Part shown: positions 49,075 through 59,981 of the stretch, piece by piece
Position numbering within the stretch: the stretch's first letter is position 1
Layout: each line of letters opens with the position of its first letter
DNA from: Drosophila persimilis
Taxonomy: Eukaryota > Arthropoda > Insecta > Diptera > Drosophilidae
Direction of reading: 5' to 3'
NCBI RefSeq assembly: GCF_003286085.1
Contig: NW_020825298.1
Location: 7,936,001 to 8,000,000 of the forward strand
DNA length: 64,000 nt
Notes under the pieces: generated by a model
What the model was told of the DNA's origin: nothing
Seen by the model: only the letters and a program-made list of their open reading frames with translations
Databases searched by the model: none
Position numbers and translations under genes: made by a program

Positions 49075-49892
49075 TCATGCCTGGGAATTGTATTTGAAAA
49101 GCCCTTTGGTCTGAGCCCCAACTGTACCCACATCCCAACGAAAGCTTTTGCCGTTAGGTTCCTCATCAAAGTTGTGTGTTCTGAAAAGTCCAAGTACCAA
49201 TCAATATTGTAGTCGAAAAGGCTAAGGGATACCTACATTTCAGTGGCCATTTGCATCAGCTGATCCGAAGGGAAATTATTAAAGCTAAACTTATCCATTT
49301 CGCGCTGGGCCCTCTCTCCTGCCTCTCCAAAAGAGCTGGAATAGCGCTCCGTGGTGGTGCCTGATGTCTCGATTTGGTAGAGCCTCGGTCCCTTTTCCTC
49401 GTCCCAGCCGGCCAGCATAATGGTAACTGCAAAGGGACGAGCGCCGCTGTACATGGTTTGGGCATGGAGAAAGCTGTCCACGCGCTCGCAGAGTGCCTCC
49501 AGGGAAATGGCACGCTCATGCCTCGAACGGAAGCTCGCGGCCTCCAGGCGGGTCAGTTCCACCACCACGTTGCAGTCGCTCATCAGGCCACCGACGGCCA
49601 TGCCGATGGTGCCATCGATGGCGAAGATGCGTTTATTGGCCTCGGGATCGAACAAAGGGTTTATGTATAAGTTCTGAACGGCCAGAACAACAGAGTCCTT
49701 GCCGCGAATGCCCATGACAGTGCCACTCTTCTCTGCGGCCCTGGTGGCATAGTCGATTTGGAAAACACGACCATTTGGGGCATACTGCGCGGTCGACAAA
49801 TCAAACTGCACGAACGGCAGGCATTTTGCTTAAAGGATACTTATTTTTAAGGATATTTTTCTTGTACTTACGCCCATGCCCTCGGAATACAT
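49075..49892 (-). CDS. Proteasome 20S alpha-7 (PSMA3-type) subunit paralogue, three exons
   Basis: Minus strand, exons 49892-49872, 49805-49237 and 49180-49075, 231 residues. Exon 1 encodes MYSEGMG and ends in GTAAGTAC; the second acceptor is CGTGCAG. The second intron (GTAGGT to TTTTCAG, 56 nt) skips a TAG and restores C-terminal homology (FRWDVGTVGA, compared with FRFEMGLVGR in canonical alpha-7). The N-terminus FDLSTAQYAPNGRVFQIDYA is the alpha-subunit signature, and GTVMGIRGKDSVVLAVQNL, IGMAVGGLMSD and YSGARPFAVTIMLAGWDEE follow in family order. Alpha subunits form the non-catalytic outer ring and gate. It lacks the acidic C-terminal tail of canonical alpha-7 (about 250 residues) and is quite diverged. 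By analogy with other Drosophila proteasome duplicates it may be testis-biased; that is inference. It lies antisense inside the presumed bowl intron. Confidence 0.85.
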
Positions 49893-50161
49893 GGCGGAGA
49901 CAGAAATATCGTAGATATTCGTACATTTAACAAAAAGCCAACTAGTTTCAAGGAAATGAGAGATAGACACGTGTGTGGGGATGGCTTCGAACAGCCTACT
50001 CTCTCATTCCGTTCGTTAGAGGTGTTACATATCCTTTGCACAATCGAATGTACCCTTTCAAAATCCAATTGTGATGGGCATTGAGACGCATGGACATCGT
50101 AGGCCATCATCAGCCGAGGGACAAAACTTAGCGTCTACTGCCACCACTCCTCTGGCCCTTA

Positions 50162-50163
<2 letters not shown>

Positions 50164-50211
<48 letters not shown>
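50164..50211 (+). repeat. (TC)n microsatellite
   Basis: About 24 uninterrupted TC units. It is responsible for long Leu/Ser and Arg/Glu frames on the two strands that are not genes. It may bind GAGA factor. Confidence 0.9.
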
Positions 50212-50213
<2 letters not shown>

Positions 50214-52716
50214 GTTTTCTATACAAATACCAAATCCGTTTGCGCAGTGTCCATACGTGCGTGAGTGTGTGTGTGTGTGTGTTTGTATATTTTTCTGCTT
50301 TTTTTTTATCAACCAAGAAACCTTTCCACTGGGCCCTGGCTCGGGGTCTGGCCTCAGATGTGTGTTTACACAAAAACCCAGCAAACGACGACTCGATCCC
50401 GGACCCAGAGGTCTGGTCTCTCCAGAGCCCACAGAGTGAGGCAGCAGCAGCAGCGGCAGCAGCAGCAGCACCAACAGAAAGAAAGAGGAAAAAAAGTGGC
50501 AGCCAAATTGCTCCTCGATATCTTTTATTTTCCTCCAGCAGTAGTTGGGTCTTCTGGCGGGTTTTCGTTTTTTTTTTATTATATGTGTGCATACCCGCGT
50601 ACCGTGCCCTGAGATACTCTCACACACTCGCACACACACACACGGAAAGATACGATTTTAAGCCTTTGGCTTCATTTGGTGGGCAACGCAACCGTTTGCG
50701 CAAACGTTTCTGGGTCTGGGCCCTCTGTATATGTGTATCTTTGTATCTCTGTGGCTATAGGATGTATCTGTGTGTCTGTAACTCTCTCTCTCTCTGTCTG
50801 CCTCGCTGTACTCGCACTACGTGCCGTCGCTTTTGCTGATGATGTCCATTATTTACATTAATTTTATTTGTTTTTCTTATTTGGCTTGACGTTTTTCAAA
50901 AGTGCCGATGTTTCAAAAAGATAATGAACGCTGGAAATCATACATTGTATGTACACAGACAGTGTGCTGGCAGATCAATGGGGGGGATGGGGATGGGGGG
51001 AGTATCGGTCAGACGACAGTCATAAATGCAAAAGTGAGATACCTAGAAAAAGTACGAGTATTATGGAAAAAAAAACCCCCAAAAACGGGTTACACATTTC
51101 GAGGTTTTCGAGGCTACCAGAAATACGTGAGATTATCGGGAACGGAACGGCAATCGCCCTGAGATATTATAGGCAATCGCTCATAGGGGCAATGCGCGCT
51201 GATTAGATCAGCGTTTTGTGGGGGGATTTATTGGATAATAAAGAGATCAGATAAGTTCCTGATGAAATTCAATCTATGCAGATAGAAGAGAGAATATTCT
51301 CCATTAATCAAACCCTAAATGTATTAGTTAATTAATAACTTATATGGCTGGGATTAGTTAGGAGTGTGCTAATCATATCTGAGTTGACGAATCAATAAAG
51401 ATAAATTTGATTGAATATTGGGCAGATATTTAGATACATAATAGCATCAAAGGAGTTAACGTTTAAGATATATGTATCTTTGCCCTTGATATGTAAAAAT
51501 CACAGTTCCAATCTTCCTTTTGTTAATGCATTATAATTATTCCTATAAACTATCTAAATTCCCGCAAAAGACAGTCTTCGATAGAGCCATCAAGAGGAAT
51601 GAGAGAACACTTATCCCAGTCATGATATCAACTACTTTATAGAGCTAATCTGACAGCGCACTCTTCCGTCAGACAATGGCAAAAATCATTTCTATAGATA
51701 AGACCCCCATTGCCCCAACAAATGGATAGTCACCGCCCAAAAGAAACGGTATCTCCAACAATGGGGCGCCTCTTCAACTGTCCCAAGAGATCTAAAGCTC
51801 CAAGAAATCTAATCTGTGGAGTAGACTTTGGTCCAACTCTGACGATCTCCATCCACCTCTGATTATCACTGGTTTGAGGTGGCAGCTGTGGATGGAGGTG
51901 ATCATGACACTGCAGCATTTTGCATTACGATCCACTCTGCCAGACAGAGAATGATTCTGGCAAATGATAAGCAAAACTGTCATTGCACGGACCCAGACCC
52001 TGGAGACGGTGGAGCCACCAAGTGGAAGAGTCATTCTCAGTGCTTTTGCGCAACTGGTTATATATTTAAATGAGGCTTAAACAAAACAGCAGAGACAAGA
52101 AATGAAGCCCAAGTTTGGGGTGGCGAAGATTTAAGTACCCTTTTTAAAAACCTCTGCCATAATAAGTATTTCCAGTGTAGATATCATAGTTATCCGATTT
52201 GAATTATTTTTGGTCTGCAAACCAGCATTTGGTTTTCCATCGAGCGATTGTTCCAATGAAGAACTGCTCCGATCCTGAGATCTTGGAGTGCATTCCTCTT
52301 ATAAATCGCAATACCCTCTCTGTCAGAGTATAAACGCCTAAAGATGGAGGAAATGGTGGAGATGGGCGGGGGGTTATAAACGGGCAACAAATTTTATGGT
52401 TCGGCCATCATTATGATCATCATTATCTGCATTATTTTGTTATTATCGTGATGATCACGTTTCCCAGTGCTCTGCCTCTGCCGCCAGCTGGTGCTGCTGC
52501 TGCTGCTGCTGCTGCGGCATGGCACTCAGAAGTCGCTCCTGTTGCGTAAATCCAGTAAGCAGTCGGTCGAGGTTCGAGTCATTTACCAAAGCGGACGGTA
52601 CGGGACGGCAACTCCGGCCGCGACTACAGTTTTCTATCTTTGTATCTGTGTGTGAGCCCCTGTGGTATCTGTGTAGGGGCGCACACACACTCTCTCTCTT
52701 CCTCGCTCGCTCTGGG

Positions 52717-52741
52717 TGTGTGTGTGTGTGTGTGTGTGTGT
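52717..52741 (+). repeat. (GT)n microsatellite
   Basis: Uninterrupted GT repeat of about 12 units in the presumed bowl intron. It accounts for a Cys/Val frame that is not a gene. Confidence 0.85.
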
Positions 52742-53479
52742 TTATATCATTACTACTGTGCTGTGCTGCTGCCTCTCCTCTATAGAGGTAGTCAGGTTTT
52801 TTTAGACGCACAATCTTATCTAACCTGCCAGCAGCACCGACAACTGCGACTCGTTTTCTCAGTTTAGTTTCACTCGCCATCGACGCTGCCGTCGCCGCTT
52901 GCCGCCGCTGCCGTTCCTGATAATAATTTAGTTTCAACAAAATTCATATGAAAAAAAAGAAACAACAACACAAAAAGTACCACAGCCCTCGCGTAACACT
53001 AATGTGATGAAATATTTACTTACCCTGTGATAAAAAAAAGAAAAACAATTCTGCCACAATTAAAATTATTGTGTAAAAACCTATAAAATGATACAAGTCC
53101 CATGATACAAAATGTATATATATGTATATCCCATGATATATGGATAAAATTCGGTTTATTGCGTGATAAGAAGTGCAAAAAACAAATTTGAAGATCTTAG
53201 ATCATATAAAACGTGAGTTACAATGGGATGTGATAAGAGAGACCTTTATGATTCAAGGAACTCTGCTTTTGCTCATAAATTTAAGCACTGTAGGTCATAG
53301 GGGAGATGAGTTAGTAGAGGTTTCTAATAGTTAACGTGAAGGATATTGAAAATAATTCACTTGAGAAGCTTTAAAACTCAAAACAGGGATAATAGCTAGA
53401 CCAGAAACCGGGTTACTTTGAGTTAGTATGGTTCAATTTGCAAATATCCAATTGAAACATAACTAAATCGGTTTTCCTT

Positions 53480-53870
53480 CCTCTAAGAAGTCTAAGAAGC
53501 TGAGTTACTTTAGTATAGTCTGTATATTTCAAGAGATCATGCAAAAATATATCAAAATGGATTATTTGACAAATTTTAGCACTCTAGCTCCTACAGAAGA
53601 TGAGTAACTTTGGGATAGTCTTTATATTTGAAGAGATACTCACTAAAAATATATCAAACTTGATTATTTCGCTATAAAGAAGCCCAAAAAAACAAACTTC
53701 AGGACTCTAGCTCCCACAGAAGCTGAGTTACTTTGGGATATTCTGCACATTTCAAAAGATACTCATGCAAAATATATCAAACTTGACTATTTCGCAATAA
53801 AGAAACCCAAAGAAACAAACTTCAGCACTCTAGCTCCCACAGAAGCTGAGTTACGTTAGGTTATAGCGTA
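53480..53870. repeat. Tandem repeat with 123-bp period
   Basis: The marker ACTCTAGCTC recurs at 53,581, 53,704 and 53,827, exactly 123 bp apart. GAAG(C/A)TGAGT(T/A)AC recurs at 53,596 and 53,719. Two full units and a third partial one are recognisable, and an earlier divergent unit at about 53,480-53,573 is shortened by about 23 bp. Each unit contains AAATATATCAAA and an A-rich CCCAAAAAAACAAAC-like end. Non-coding. The array is followed by CGGGTATACCCTATAG (about 53,934), a motif of Helitron-like elements, so it may be the central tandem part of such an element (inference). Confidence 0.8.
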
Positions 53871-54106
53871 TAAAACCGTCTCAAAATAGATATGGAAGAG
53901 CCAACTCTGAATCCCCTTGGGTTTATCATGCTCGGGTATACCCTATAGCTGTTTATTGCACTTGAAACGCAATTAAGATAAGCCCCGTATTCCCATTCCC
54001 ATCAAAAGAGGGTCTGCGACAATTAACACGACACAAAGTTTTTACTAATTGTTATTTACCACCCACTCACTCACCGCCCCTCTATCTGTCTTACAGTTCT
54101 AACGGA

Positions 54107-54112
54107 ATGTGA
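54107..54112 (+). promoter_or_regulatory. bowl: Start-stop upstream ORF (ATGTGA) in the bowl leader
   Basis: An ATG immediately followed by TGA lies 12 nt before the bowl ATG and 10 nt after the acceptor at 54,096, so it is in every transcript that uses this exon. Its context GGAATGT has G at -3. Minimal start-stop elements can hold ribosomes and lower downstream translation in other systems. A function here is inference. Confidence 0.5.
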
Positions 54113-54124
54113 AAGGCCTCCATT

Positions 54125-57100
54125 ATGCCCACGGAAAGCTCATCCAGCGACGTCGCCGGCGGCGGAGGAGGAGGAGGCGGCGCCATTCCCATGCTTCGAC
54201 CCTCACGCATGGACCAGTTCATGTCCACAGTGGCCGCAGCTGCGGCTGGCGGTGGCGCCTCTGATGGGTCCAACAGCGGGGGCGGCGACTCGAGGAGCTC
54301 ATCGGCCAGCAGGATCTCGGCGGCAGCAGCCGCCTACGAAACACAATTGGCCTACCAGCAGCACCTGGCCGCCGCCGGACTGCATCCTGGTCCACCGCCA
54401 CACCATCGCGAGATCTCCGCCTTTGTGCCCGTGCTGCCCACGCGACAGGCACTGGAGGCCAAGGCGCGGGCCGGGAGCAACTCCAACTACGAGATCATTG
54501 CCATGATGGCCGACAAGCGAAAGGAGTTGGCCCTAAGGGAGGCGGCCGCTGCTGCGGCGATGCTGGGACGCGGTGGTCCGCCGGGCGGTCCACAAGGTCC
54601 GCCACCCGGTGTCCTGTACGCACCGCCACCCCCACCGCCATATCTAACCGGACCGGGTCCCTCGCCCACGGGTGCGGGAAGCTTTCCATTCCCCCCCGGT
54701 GCCGCCACAGCAGGTCTCTTTCCCCCCGGTCTCGGGCCGGGGATGCACGCCGGACTGGATCGTCGTCTGTTGCGTGCACCCGGACGCGCCTCGAGGCCCA
54801 AGAAGCAGTTCATTTGCAAGTTCTGCAACCGTCAGTTCACCAAGTCCTACAATCTGCTGATCCACGAACGGACGCACACCGACGAGCGACCCTACTCCTG
54901 TGATATTTGCGGCAAGGCGTTCCGGCGACAGGATCACTTGAGGGATCACAGGTGAGCGTTCTACAGAGTCTGTGGAGACTGTGGGGAGTGTCTGCATTGG
55001 TAATTGCTGTCATGCCCACAGAAATAATGGTTTCAATAATGGGGTTGGGGTGGTGGTCGAATGTGGGAATACCCTAAGGTGGTATCTCATCACATGAGGA
55101 AGAGTCGAAGGAGAATGAATCTGATGGGGCAGATTCTTAGATACGAACAAGAAGAGGCTTCAGTTTATTCAGTTTAGAGTTTATGATGGAATGGAAAAAT
55201 ACTCTTTTGGATACTCTTTGCATATAAAATCTTACTTTGATCGAATGGGAGAAATCTATCTCAAGGGGGGGATATTTCATTCCAAAGACAAGTTACTCGT
55301 ACGAGATCTATTTATACGACGTTTCCCACCACTTTAACTAGCGCCCAAAAGCAGAACCCATATGCCAGTAGGCAGTCAGTATTTCCATCCTTGTGCGAGA
55401 GTACGAGAGTACGAGAGTACCACACTTGACGCTGGATCGCCGTCCAGCAAGCAAAGTTAATTAACTTTGTTGGTTTTCCGTTTGGGGCTTCGACCAGCCT
55501 CGCATTCGTGGCCAAGAGGGGAGTAGGAGGAGGGGTAGGGAGGATCAGGCAGGTCTGAGAGACTCAAGTGTCGGCCTGTCCGAGCGGAGCGTTCTGTCTT
55601 TTGATCGTTCGGTATCGGTCCATTTGTCGTTTGTTTGCTTTCCGCCGCGGGGCTAATACCTCTTTCGGGGTCCGCATCGAGCATCAAAGCAGAAGAGGCA
55701 GCAGCAGCAGAAACGAGAAGAATCTGGAGACCCCACCAGATCGCAGAGAACCTGTTTTTTCGGTCTCTGAAGCAGCAACAGCAACAGCAACAGCAGCTGC
55801 TGACGGTTGATGCTGGGGCTTAGGCTGAGGCTGGCGACTGGGGACTGGGGACTGGGGACTGGAGACTGGGTACTGAGGCTTATGTCCAACAACAAGTGGA
55901 CGCCATTGCCAAGATGGCGGCCATAAACATAAAAAATACACAATAATATCAGTGGGAGAGCACTGCAGTTGCAAGAGCCAGAGATAACTGTCAAATGGAG
56001 CTACCAACTTGGGGCTTGGTAGCCGCCACACGCCCACGCATTCCTGCAATTCAATGTCTCACCTTTGTATTCTGTTCTCGTCTCTTCCCCTGTCTTTCCT
56101 GAAGGTACATCCACTCGAAGGAGAAGCCATTCAAGTGCACCGAATGCGGCAAGGGCTTCTGCCAGTCGCGCACTCTGGCGGTGCACAAGATCCTGCACAT
56201 GGAGGAGTCGCCGCACAAGTGTCCTGTGTGCAGTAGGAGTTTCAACCAGCGCTCCAATCTGAAGACCCATCTGCTGACCCACACGGATCACAAGCCGTAC
56301 GAGTGCTCCTCCTGCGGCAAGGTCTTTCGCCGCAACTGCGATCTGCGGCGACATGCCCTGACCCATGCCGTGGGCGAAGTCAACTCCGGCGACTATGTGG
56401 ACGTTGGGGAGGAGGACGAGGCCCGTCATCTGAGTGGGGATGAAGAGGACTCCCTGCTGGAGGTGGACTCCCCGAGGCAGAGTCCTGTCCACAACCTAAG
56501 CGAATCCGCAGCAAACGGGGAAAAGGACGAGGCGGAGCGCATGCGTCTGAAGAGGAAGGCACCTGTCGATCAGGAGGAGAGCGAAGAGGAGTTCGATGAC
56601 TACGACGAGGAGGAGGAACTGCAAGAGGCAGCAGGCAGTTTTCCCAGAGAAGAACTCCGGGAAGAAGACGAGGACTTTGAGGCCGAGGAGGAGGTGCAGC
56701 AGGAAGTGGCTCCGGTGGCACGGCAGTCATCAGCCGCTCCTGCTGTCATTGTTACGGCTGGAAATGGAAAGCCGGAGCGCCAGGGGGTCACCCACTGTCA
56801 CCACGAAGGCGGGGAAACCTACACCATGCGACCGCATGGCGAAAAACAGCAGGAAGAGCCATTATCCATGCCCCCCAACGGACCACCGCCGCCACCTGGT
56901 TTTGTGGCTAATCTGAGGTATGCCCCGCCTGGCGGTGCACCACCAGTGGGTGTACCACCTGTTGTTCCACCGCCACCGCACCATCAACCGCATCCCCATC
57001 TCCTGCCACCCAACGGAGATCCCTATCTGCCGATACTCCATGTGCGTCGGGATCTGCACCACAAGAGCCTCAATCTGAGCAAGGGGGCACCAGCCCCGCC

Positions 57101-57551
57101 CCCCACACCGCCCACTATCATAACCCAAGCACCGGAGACGAGCAAGCCACCGAATCAGCCGCTGCACTCGCCCCACGAGGCAATGCCCAGCTTTTTGGGC
57201 TCGATTCCCATGCGCAAGAGGATTCTGCCGCCGCCGACGATCGATCTGATGGATCATCATCATCACCACCATCATCAGCGGTCGTATATCGAGAATCAGA
57301 GCATCTATGCCCTGAATATGTCGCGGCATCCGCCACGCCAGTTGTTGGGGAAACCACCGAGCACAGAGACGAGTGGTCCAGCCACAGAAAAGGGTCCACC
57401 ACCACCTACAACGCAGAGACAGTCGGTACAGTCGGTACAGTCGGTACAGACGGTGCAGGCGGTACAGTCGGTGGTGGCACCACCTCCAGTTGCACCGCCT
57501 CCTGCCCCTAGACGCACGGGCTTCAGCATTGAGGATATCATGCGACGCTGA
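54125..57551 (+). CDS. bowl: Bowl, odd-skipped family C2H2 zinc-finger transcription factor
   Basis: Two coding exons, 54125-54951 and 56105-57551 (AG|GTGAGC donor, TTCCTGAAG acceptor), 757 residues, close to the roughly 744 of D. melanogaster Bowl. The N-terminus is Gly/Ala/Pro-rich. Five C2H2 fingers follow at residues 229-251 ([19 protein letters not shown]), 257-279 (split by the intron), 285-307 ([19 protein letters not shown]), 313-335 and 341-363 ([19 protein letters not shown]), joined by TDERPY/KEKPF-type linkers. Next come an acidic Glu/Asp region and a Pro-rich region with a His run. The C-terminus FSIEDIMRR is an eh1-like Groucho-binding motif. Nuclear; in flies Bowl acts in gut, epidermal and leg-joint patterning and is controlled by Lines and Drumstick (family knowledge). 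The first ATG in this exon begins the start-stop uORF. Confidence 0.93.
54952..56104 (+). other. bowl: Intron splitting the second zinc finger of bowl
   Basis: A 1,153-nt intron with GTGAGC donor and CCTGAAG acceptor, phase 2, within the finger-2 recognition helix region (DHLRDHR|YIH). It contains GGACTGG tandem sequence at 55,834-55,870, a CAG/CAA-rich patch at 55,770-55,800 and GAGTAC repeats near 55,395-55,420. No gene is seen inside. Confidence 0.7.
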
Positions 57552-57990
57552 GAGCAGACGGATTTAGTACACTATGACAAGATTGTTCCCATGGATTCCA
57601 GGGGATTCCTATTCCCCTGAACGCTATTTTAGAGACAAGTGCACTTTTTAGTACATTTTAGTACAATAAACCCTCTAGACTAAGATCTAAACATAGTGCT
57701 TAACTAACTGTTGTTGCATTTTATAGAAAAGTAGCATTTACTTTTAGATCCCAGCATAAATATACACCCTACCATATACCATATACCATATACCATATAC
57801 CACATACTATATCGATCTAGTTTCGATTAGTGCGAGAGTCTATCGATTAGTTATCGATTTCGGCCAACACTAAGTGTTTGCTGTATTTCCTTTCCAAGCG
57901 AGTGAATACCAACCTTTAATTTATGTTTCTTTTTAGTCTCTAAGATTAATCTTAATGAGTGAATAAAATAGAGATGTAAATCGTTAAATC
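57552..57990 (+). other. bowl: Probable 3' UTR of bowl
   Basis: AT-rich non-coding sequence follows the TGA. Candidate polyadenylation signals are AATAAA at 57,665-57,670 and at about 57,961-57,966. A tandem ATATACC repeat occupies about 57,772-57,801. Confidence 0.5.
57772..57801 (+). repeat. (ATATACC)n tandem repeat
   Basis: About four exact head-to-tail 7-bp copies within the presumed bowl 3' UTR. Confidence 0.85.
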
Positions 57991-59426
57991 GTTAGGCGAT
58001 TTTGCTGTTGGGAAAAAATGGTTGAAAGTAAAAGTTGGCTAAGTGAAAAAAAAAACAACATAAACAAAAACAAAACAACATTCCTGTTGAAGAATTTTGT
58101 CTACATTTAGTTTACGATTTAAGCTCAGATCTTAAGGAATTTTTGTAGTAGCCCTAGAGCATCCATAGCATTCCATTCCATGGTCTTCCTTGAATTTTAA
58201 ATGATTTTATTCAAACTATTTCAAATAAAGTTTGCCTATTATACAAGAGATCTCTGGGTGTATCAGATGGTATGTTTTTCGTTTGTCGGGAAGAGGGATA
58301 CAGTGACTCATAAGCGCGTAGTACACGCGCATAGAGGCCGGCCATCAATCACAGTCCGCAGCCACACATCAGACTTCATACAACAAAAAAATAATAATAC
58401 TTCAGGCACGTTTCGCATAGGTCTGTCTTTCCCCACCCTTCCCCTCCCTTCTGTTGATCACCATCTCCCCTCCAGACACGACAGTTTGCGGTTTTTGTGG
58501 CAACGCCTTTAACATTGGACTCCGCCGTCGAATCGATTCGGTTCCAAGGCAAGAGCGGAGGCACACACAAAACAAGTACGCCACTCAAACACGTAGAAAG
58601 TTCAATTAAAATGCCACGTGAATTGTCGTCATCGTCATTCAAAATGAAGTTGCAATGTGGATTTCCTGGAAATCTGATGGGTGCCCGTCCCAGTGCCAGT
58701 GCCAGTGCCAGTGCCCCTGATGACATCAATTTTTGGTTCAACTATAAAATAATTCCAAGTTTCTCTTCTGCGGCAGATGATATCATACCGGGTCCATGAG
58801 CGGCACGTGATTTGATTGCAGAAATCTCCATTTACCCCACGACAAAGTGTGAGAGCATTCGGCAAAATGTTTAAAGTTCCCGCCCCAGACATTTTAAGGG
58901 GCTTAGACTAGACCAGACGCACGGAGCGGCATGGACCCACAACCAAGTCACCGATGAACGACTACTCGGTTTCGACGAAGACCGCCTGTGAGGCACCATG
59001 GTGGCCCAGTCGTTCTTCTTGGACAGCAAATGGGCGCTTATCGACTCGGTGACGGTGTTAATCTGGTCCCTCAACTATTTTTTATTCCATTCGAATGCAT
59101 TCCACAGATTCGCGCGCGCTAGTTTTGAAATTTTCGAGTATTTTCAACAGCGGCTGCCCAAAAGTATGCAACACTGTCCGATCATTTACGGAGTTCCAGA
59201 ATCAAACGCTACAGCGCCACTGCATAGCAAAACAGTGCTGTTATCGAAATCGATTTTATTTTAAAATTTAAATCCGTTAAGAGATAGCATGGGAGACAAA
59301 TCAAAAAATTAGTGTTCGACTAAAATGATGTGTTTCAACACACACAGCCAGCAAGTTAGCAATATTGGATCTAAAAAGTGTTCCAGCTCAAATAGGAGTT
59401 AGTCACTCACGGTGGGGGTTTTTTTT
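57991..59426. other. Intergenic region with a possible degraded coding fragment
   Basis: AT-rich up to about 58,480. A GTGCCA tandem tract lies at 58,690-58,717. A GC-richer patch at 58,870-59,075 has coding-like codon use on the minus strand but is broken (see the pseudogene entry). A TATCGAAATCGAT sequence near 59,238 resembles a DRE promoter element. No intact gene is supported. Confidence 0.4.
58870..59074 (-). pseudogene. Possible degraded coding fragment, family unknown
   Basis: On the minus strand from 59,074, about 26 codons (LRDQINTVTESISAHLLSKK and on) have strongly GC-rich third positions. After a possible one-base shift near 58,997 a second stretch (ASQAVFVETE, stop, SFIGDLVVGPCRSV) keeps the same character but with stops. 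A TAG lies directly before the first codon. This pattern suits a decayed gene piece or an isolated exon. The plus strand is also open over part of it (ATG 58,998), so strand is uncertain. Not recognised. Confidence 0.25.
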
Positions 59427-59725
59427 TATACCCCATACTCAAAATGAGTATTGGGGTATATTAGATTTGTGGTAAAAGTGGATGTGTGTAACGTCCAAAA
59501 GGAATCGTTTCCGACCTCATAAAGTATATATATTCTTGATCAGCATCAATAGTCCGTCTGTCCGTCCGTCCGTCTGTCCGTCCGACCGTCTGTCCGTCTG
59601 TCCGTCCCTATCAGCGCCTAGTGCTCAAAGCCTATAAGAACTAGAGCAACGATGCCACAGTGACTAAGTATCGGGTATAAATGTAGAGTTGCGGTCGCAG
59701 CAGCAACTCACAACGTTCCCCCTCG
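59427..59725 (+). mobile_element. DINE-1/mini-me type Helitron-related element
   Basis: It starts TTTTTATACCCCATACTC, then ATGAGTATTGGGGTATA. The conserved core CCTCATAAAGTATATATATT and TTCTTGATCAGCATCAAT follow, then a (GTCY)n tract (59,553-59,607), the hallmark of mini-me/DINE-1 elements. Near the right end GAGTTGC (59,686-59,692) and GCAACTC (59,703-59,709) form a hairpin, as at the 3' end of Helitrons. It is non-autonomous with no coding capacity, and much better preserved than the other copies in this window. It ends about 260 bp before the F-box start codon. Confidence 0.75.
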
Positions 59726-59981
59726 TTATTAATCTACGAATCAACAGGCTGATAATCGTATAAAAGATAACGTCGTATTGATTGCATTCGATGTGTGATG
59801 TAGTCCAGTCCCTGCCGCAGTGTGTCACATTTCGTCGAAGGAGAACAACGCCAATCTTCGGAAAGTTGCCAGCAGACAGTTCGGTGAATTACTGATTTTA
59901 TTAAAAGGGAAAACACTTAGCAACAGCCATCTGCTTCTTACTCACATTTCTCGCCGAACGTTTCCGTATTTCGACTTCAAA

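Larger units (their letters stand above)
45002..54096 (+). other. bowl: Presumed 5' UTR intron of bowl
   Basis: About 9.1 kb between the donor at 45,002 (GTAAGA) and the acceptor CTTACAG at 54,091-54,096. Contents: a DINE-1-like copy (45,695-46,060), the antisense proteasome alpha-7 paralogue (49,075-49,892), (TC)n at 50,164-50,211, GT repeats at 52,717-52,741 and a 123-bp tandem repeat (53,480-53,870). The 46.1-49.0 kb part is low-complexity with poly-T and CCAG-rich tracts. The 51.2-52.4 kb and 52.9-53.5 kb parts are AT-rich. bowl has several embryonic and appendage expression domains, so enhancers are expected here, but none can be named from sequence. Confidence 0.4.

Noticed and set aside
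50058-50839. Several frames of 120-200 codons rich in Leu/Ser or Arg/Glu
   Set aside because: Generated by the (TC)n and CA/GT microsatellites. No start context or domains.
59553-59607. Direct repeats of GTCCGTCTGTCC as a possible CRISPR-like or satellite array
   Set aside because: It is the (GTCY)n core of a DINE-1/mini-me element, not spaced repeats. This is a eukaryotic genome.
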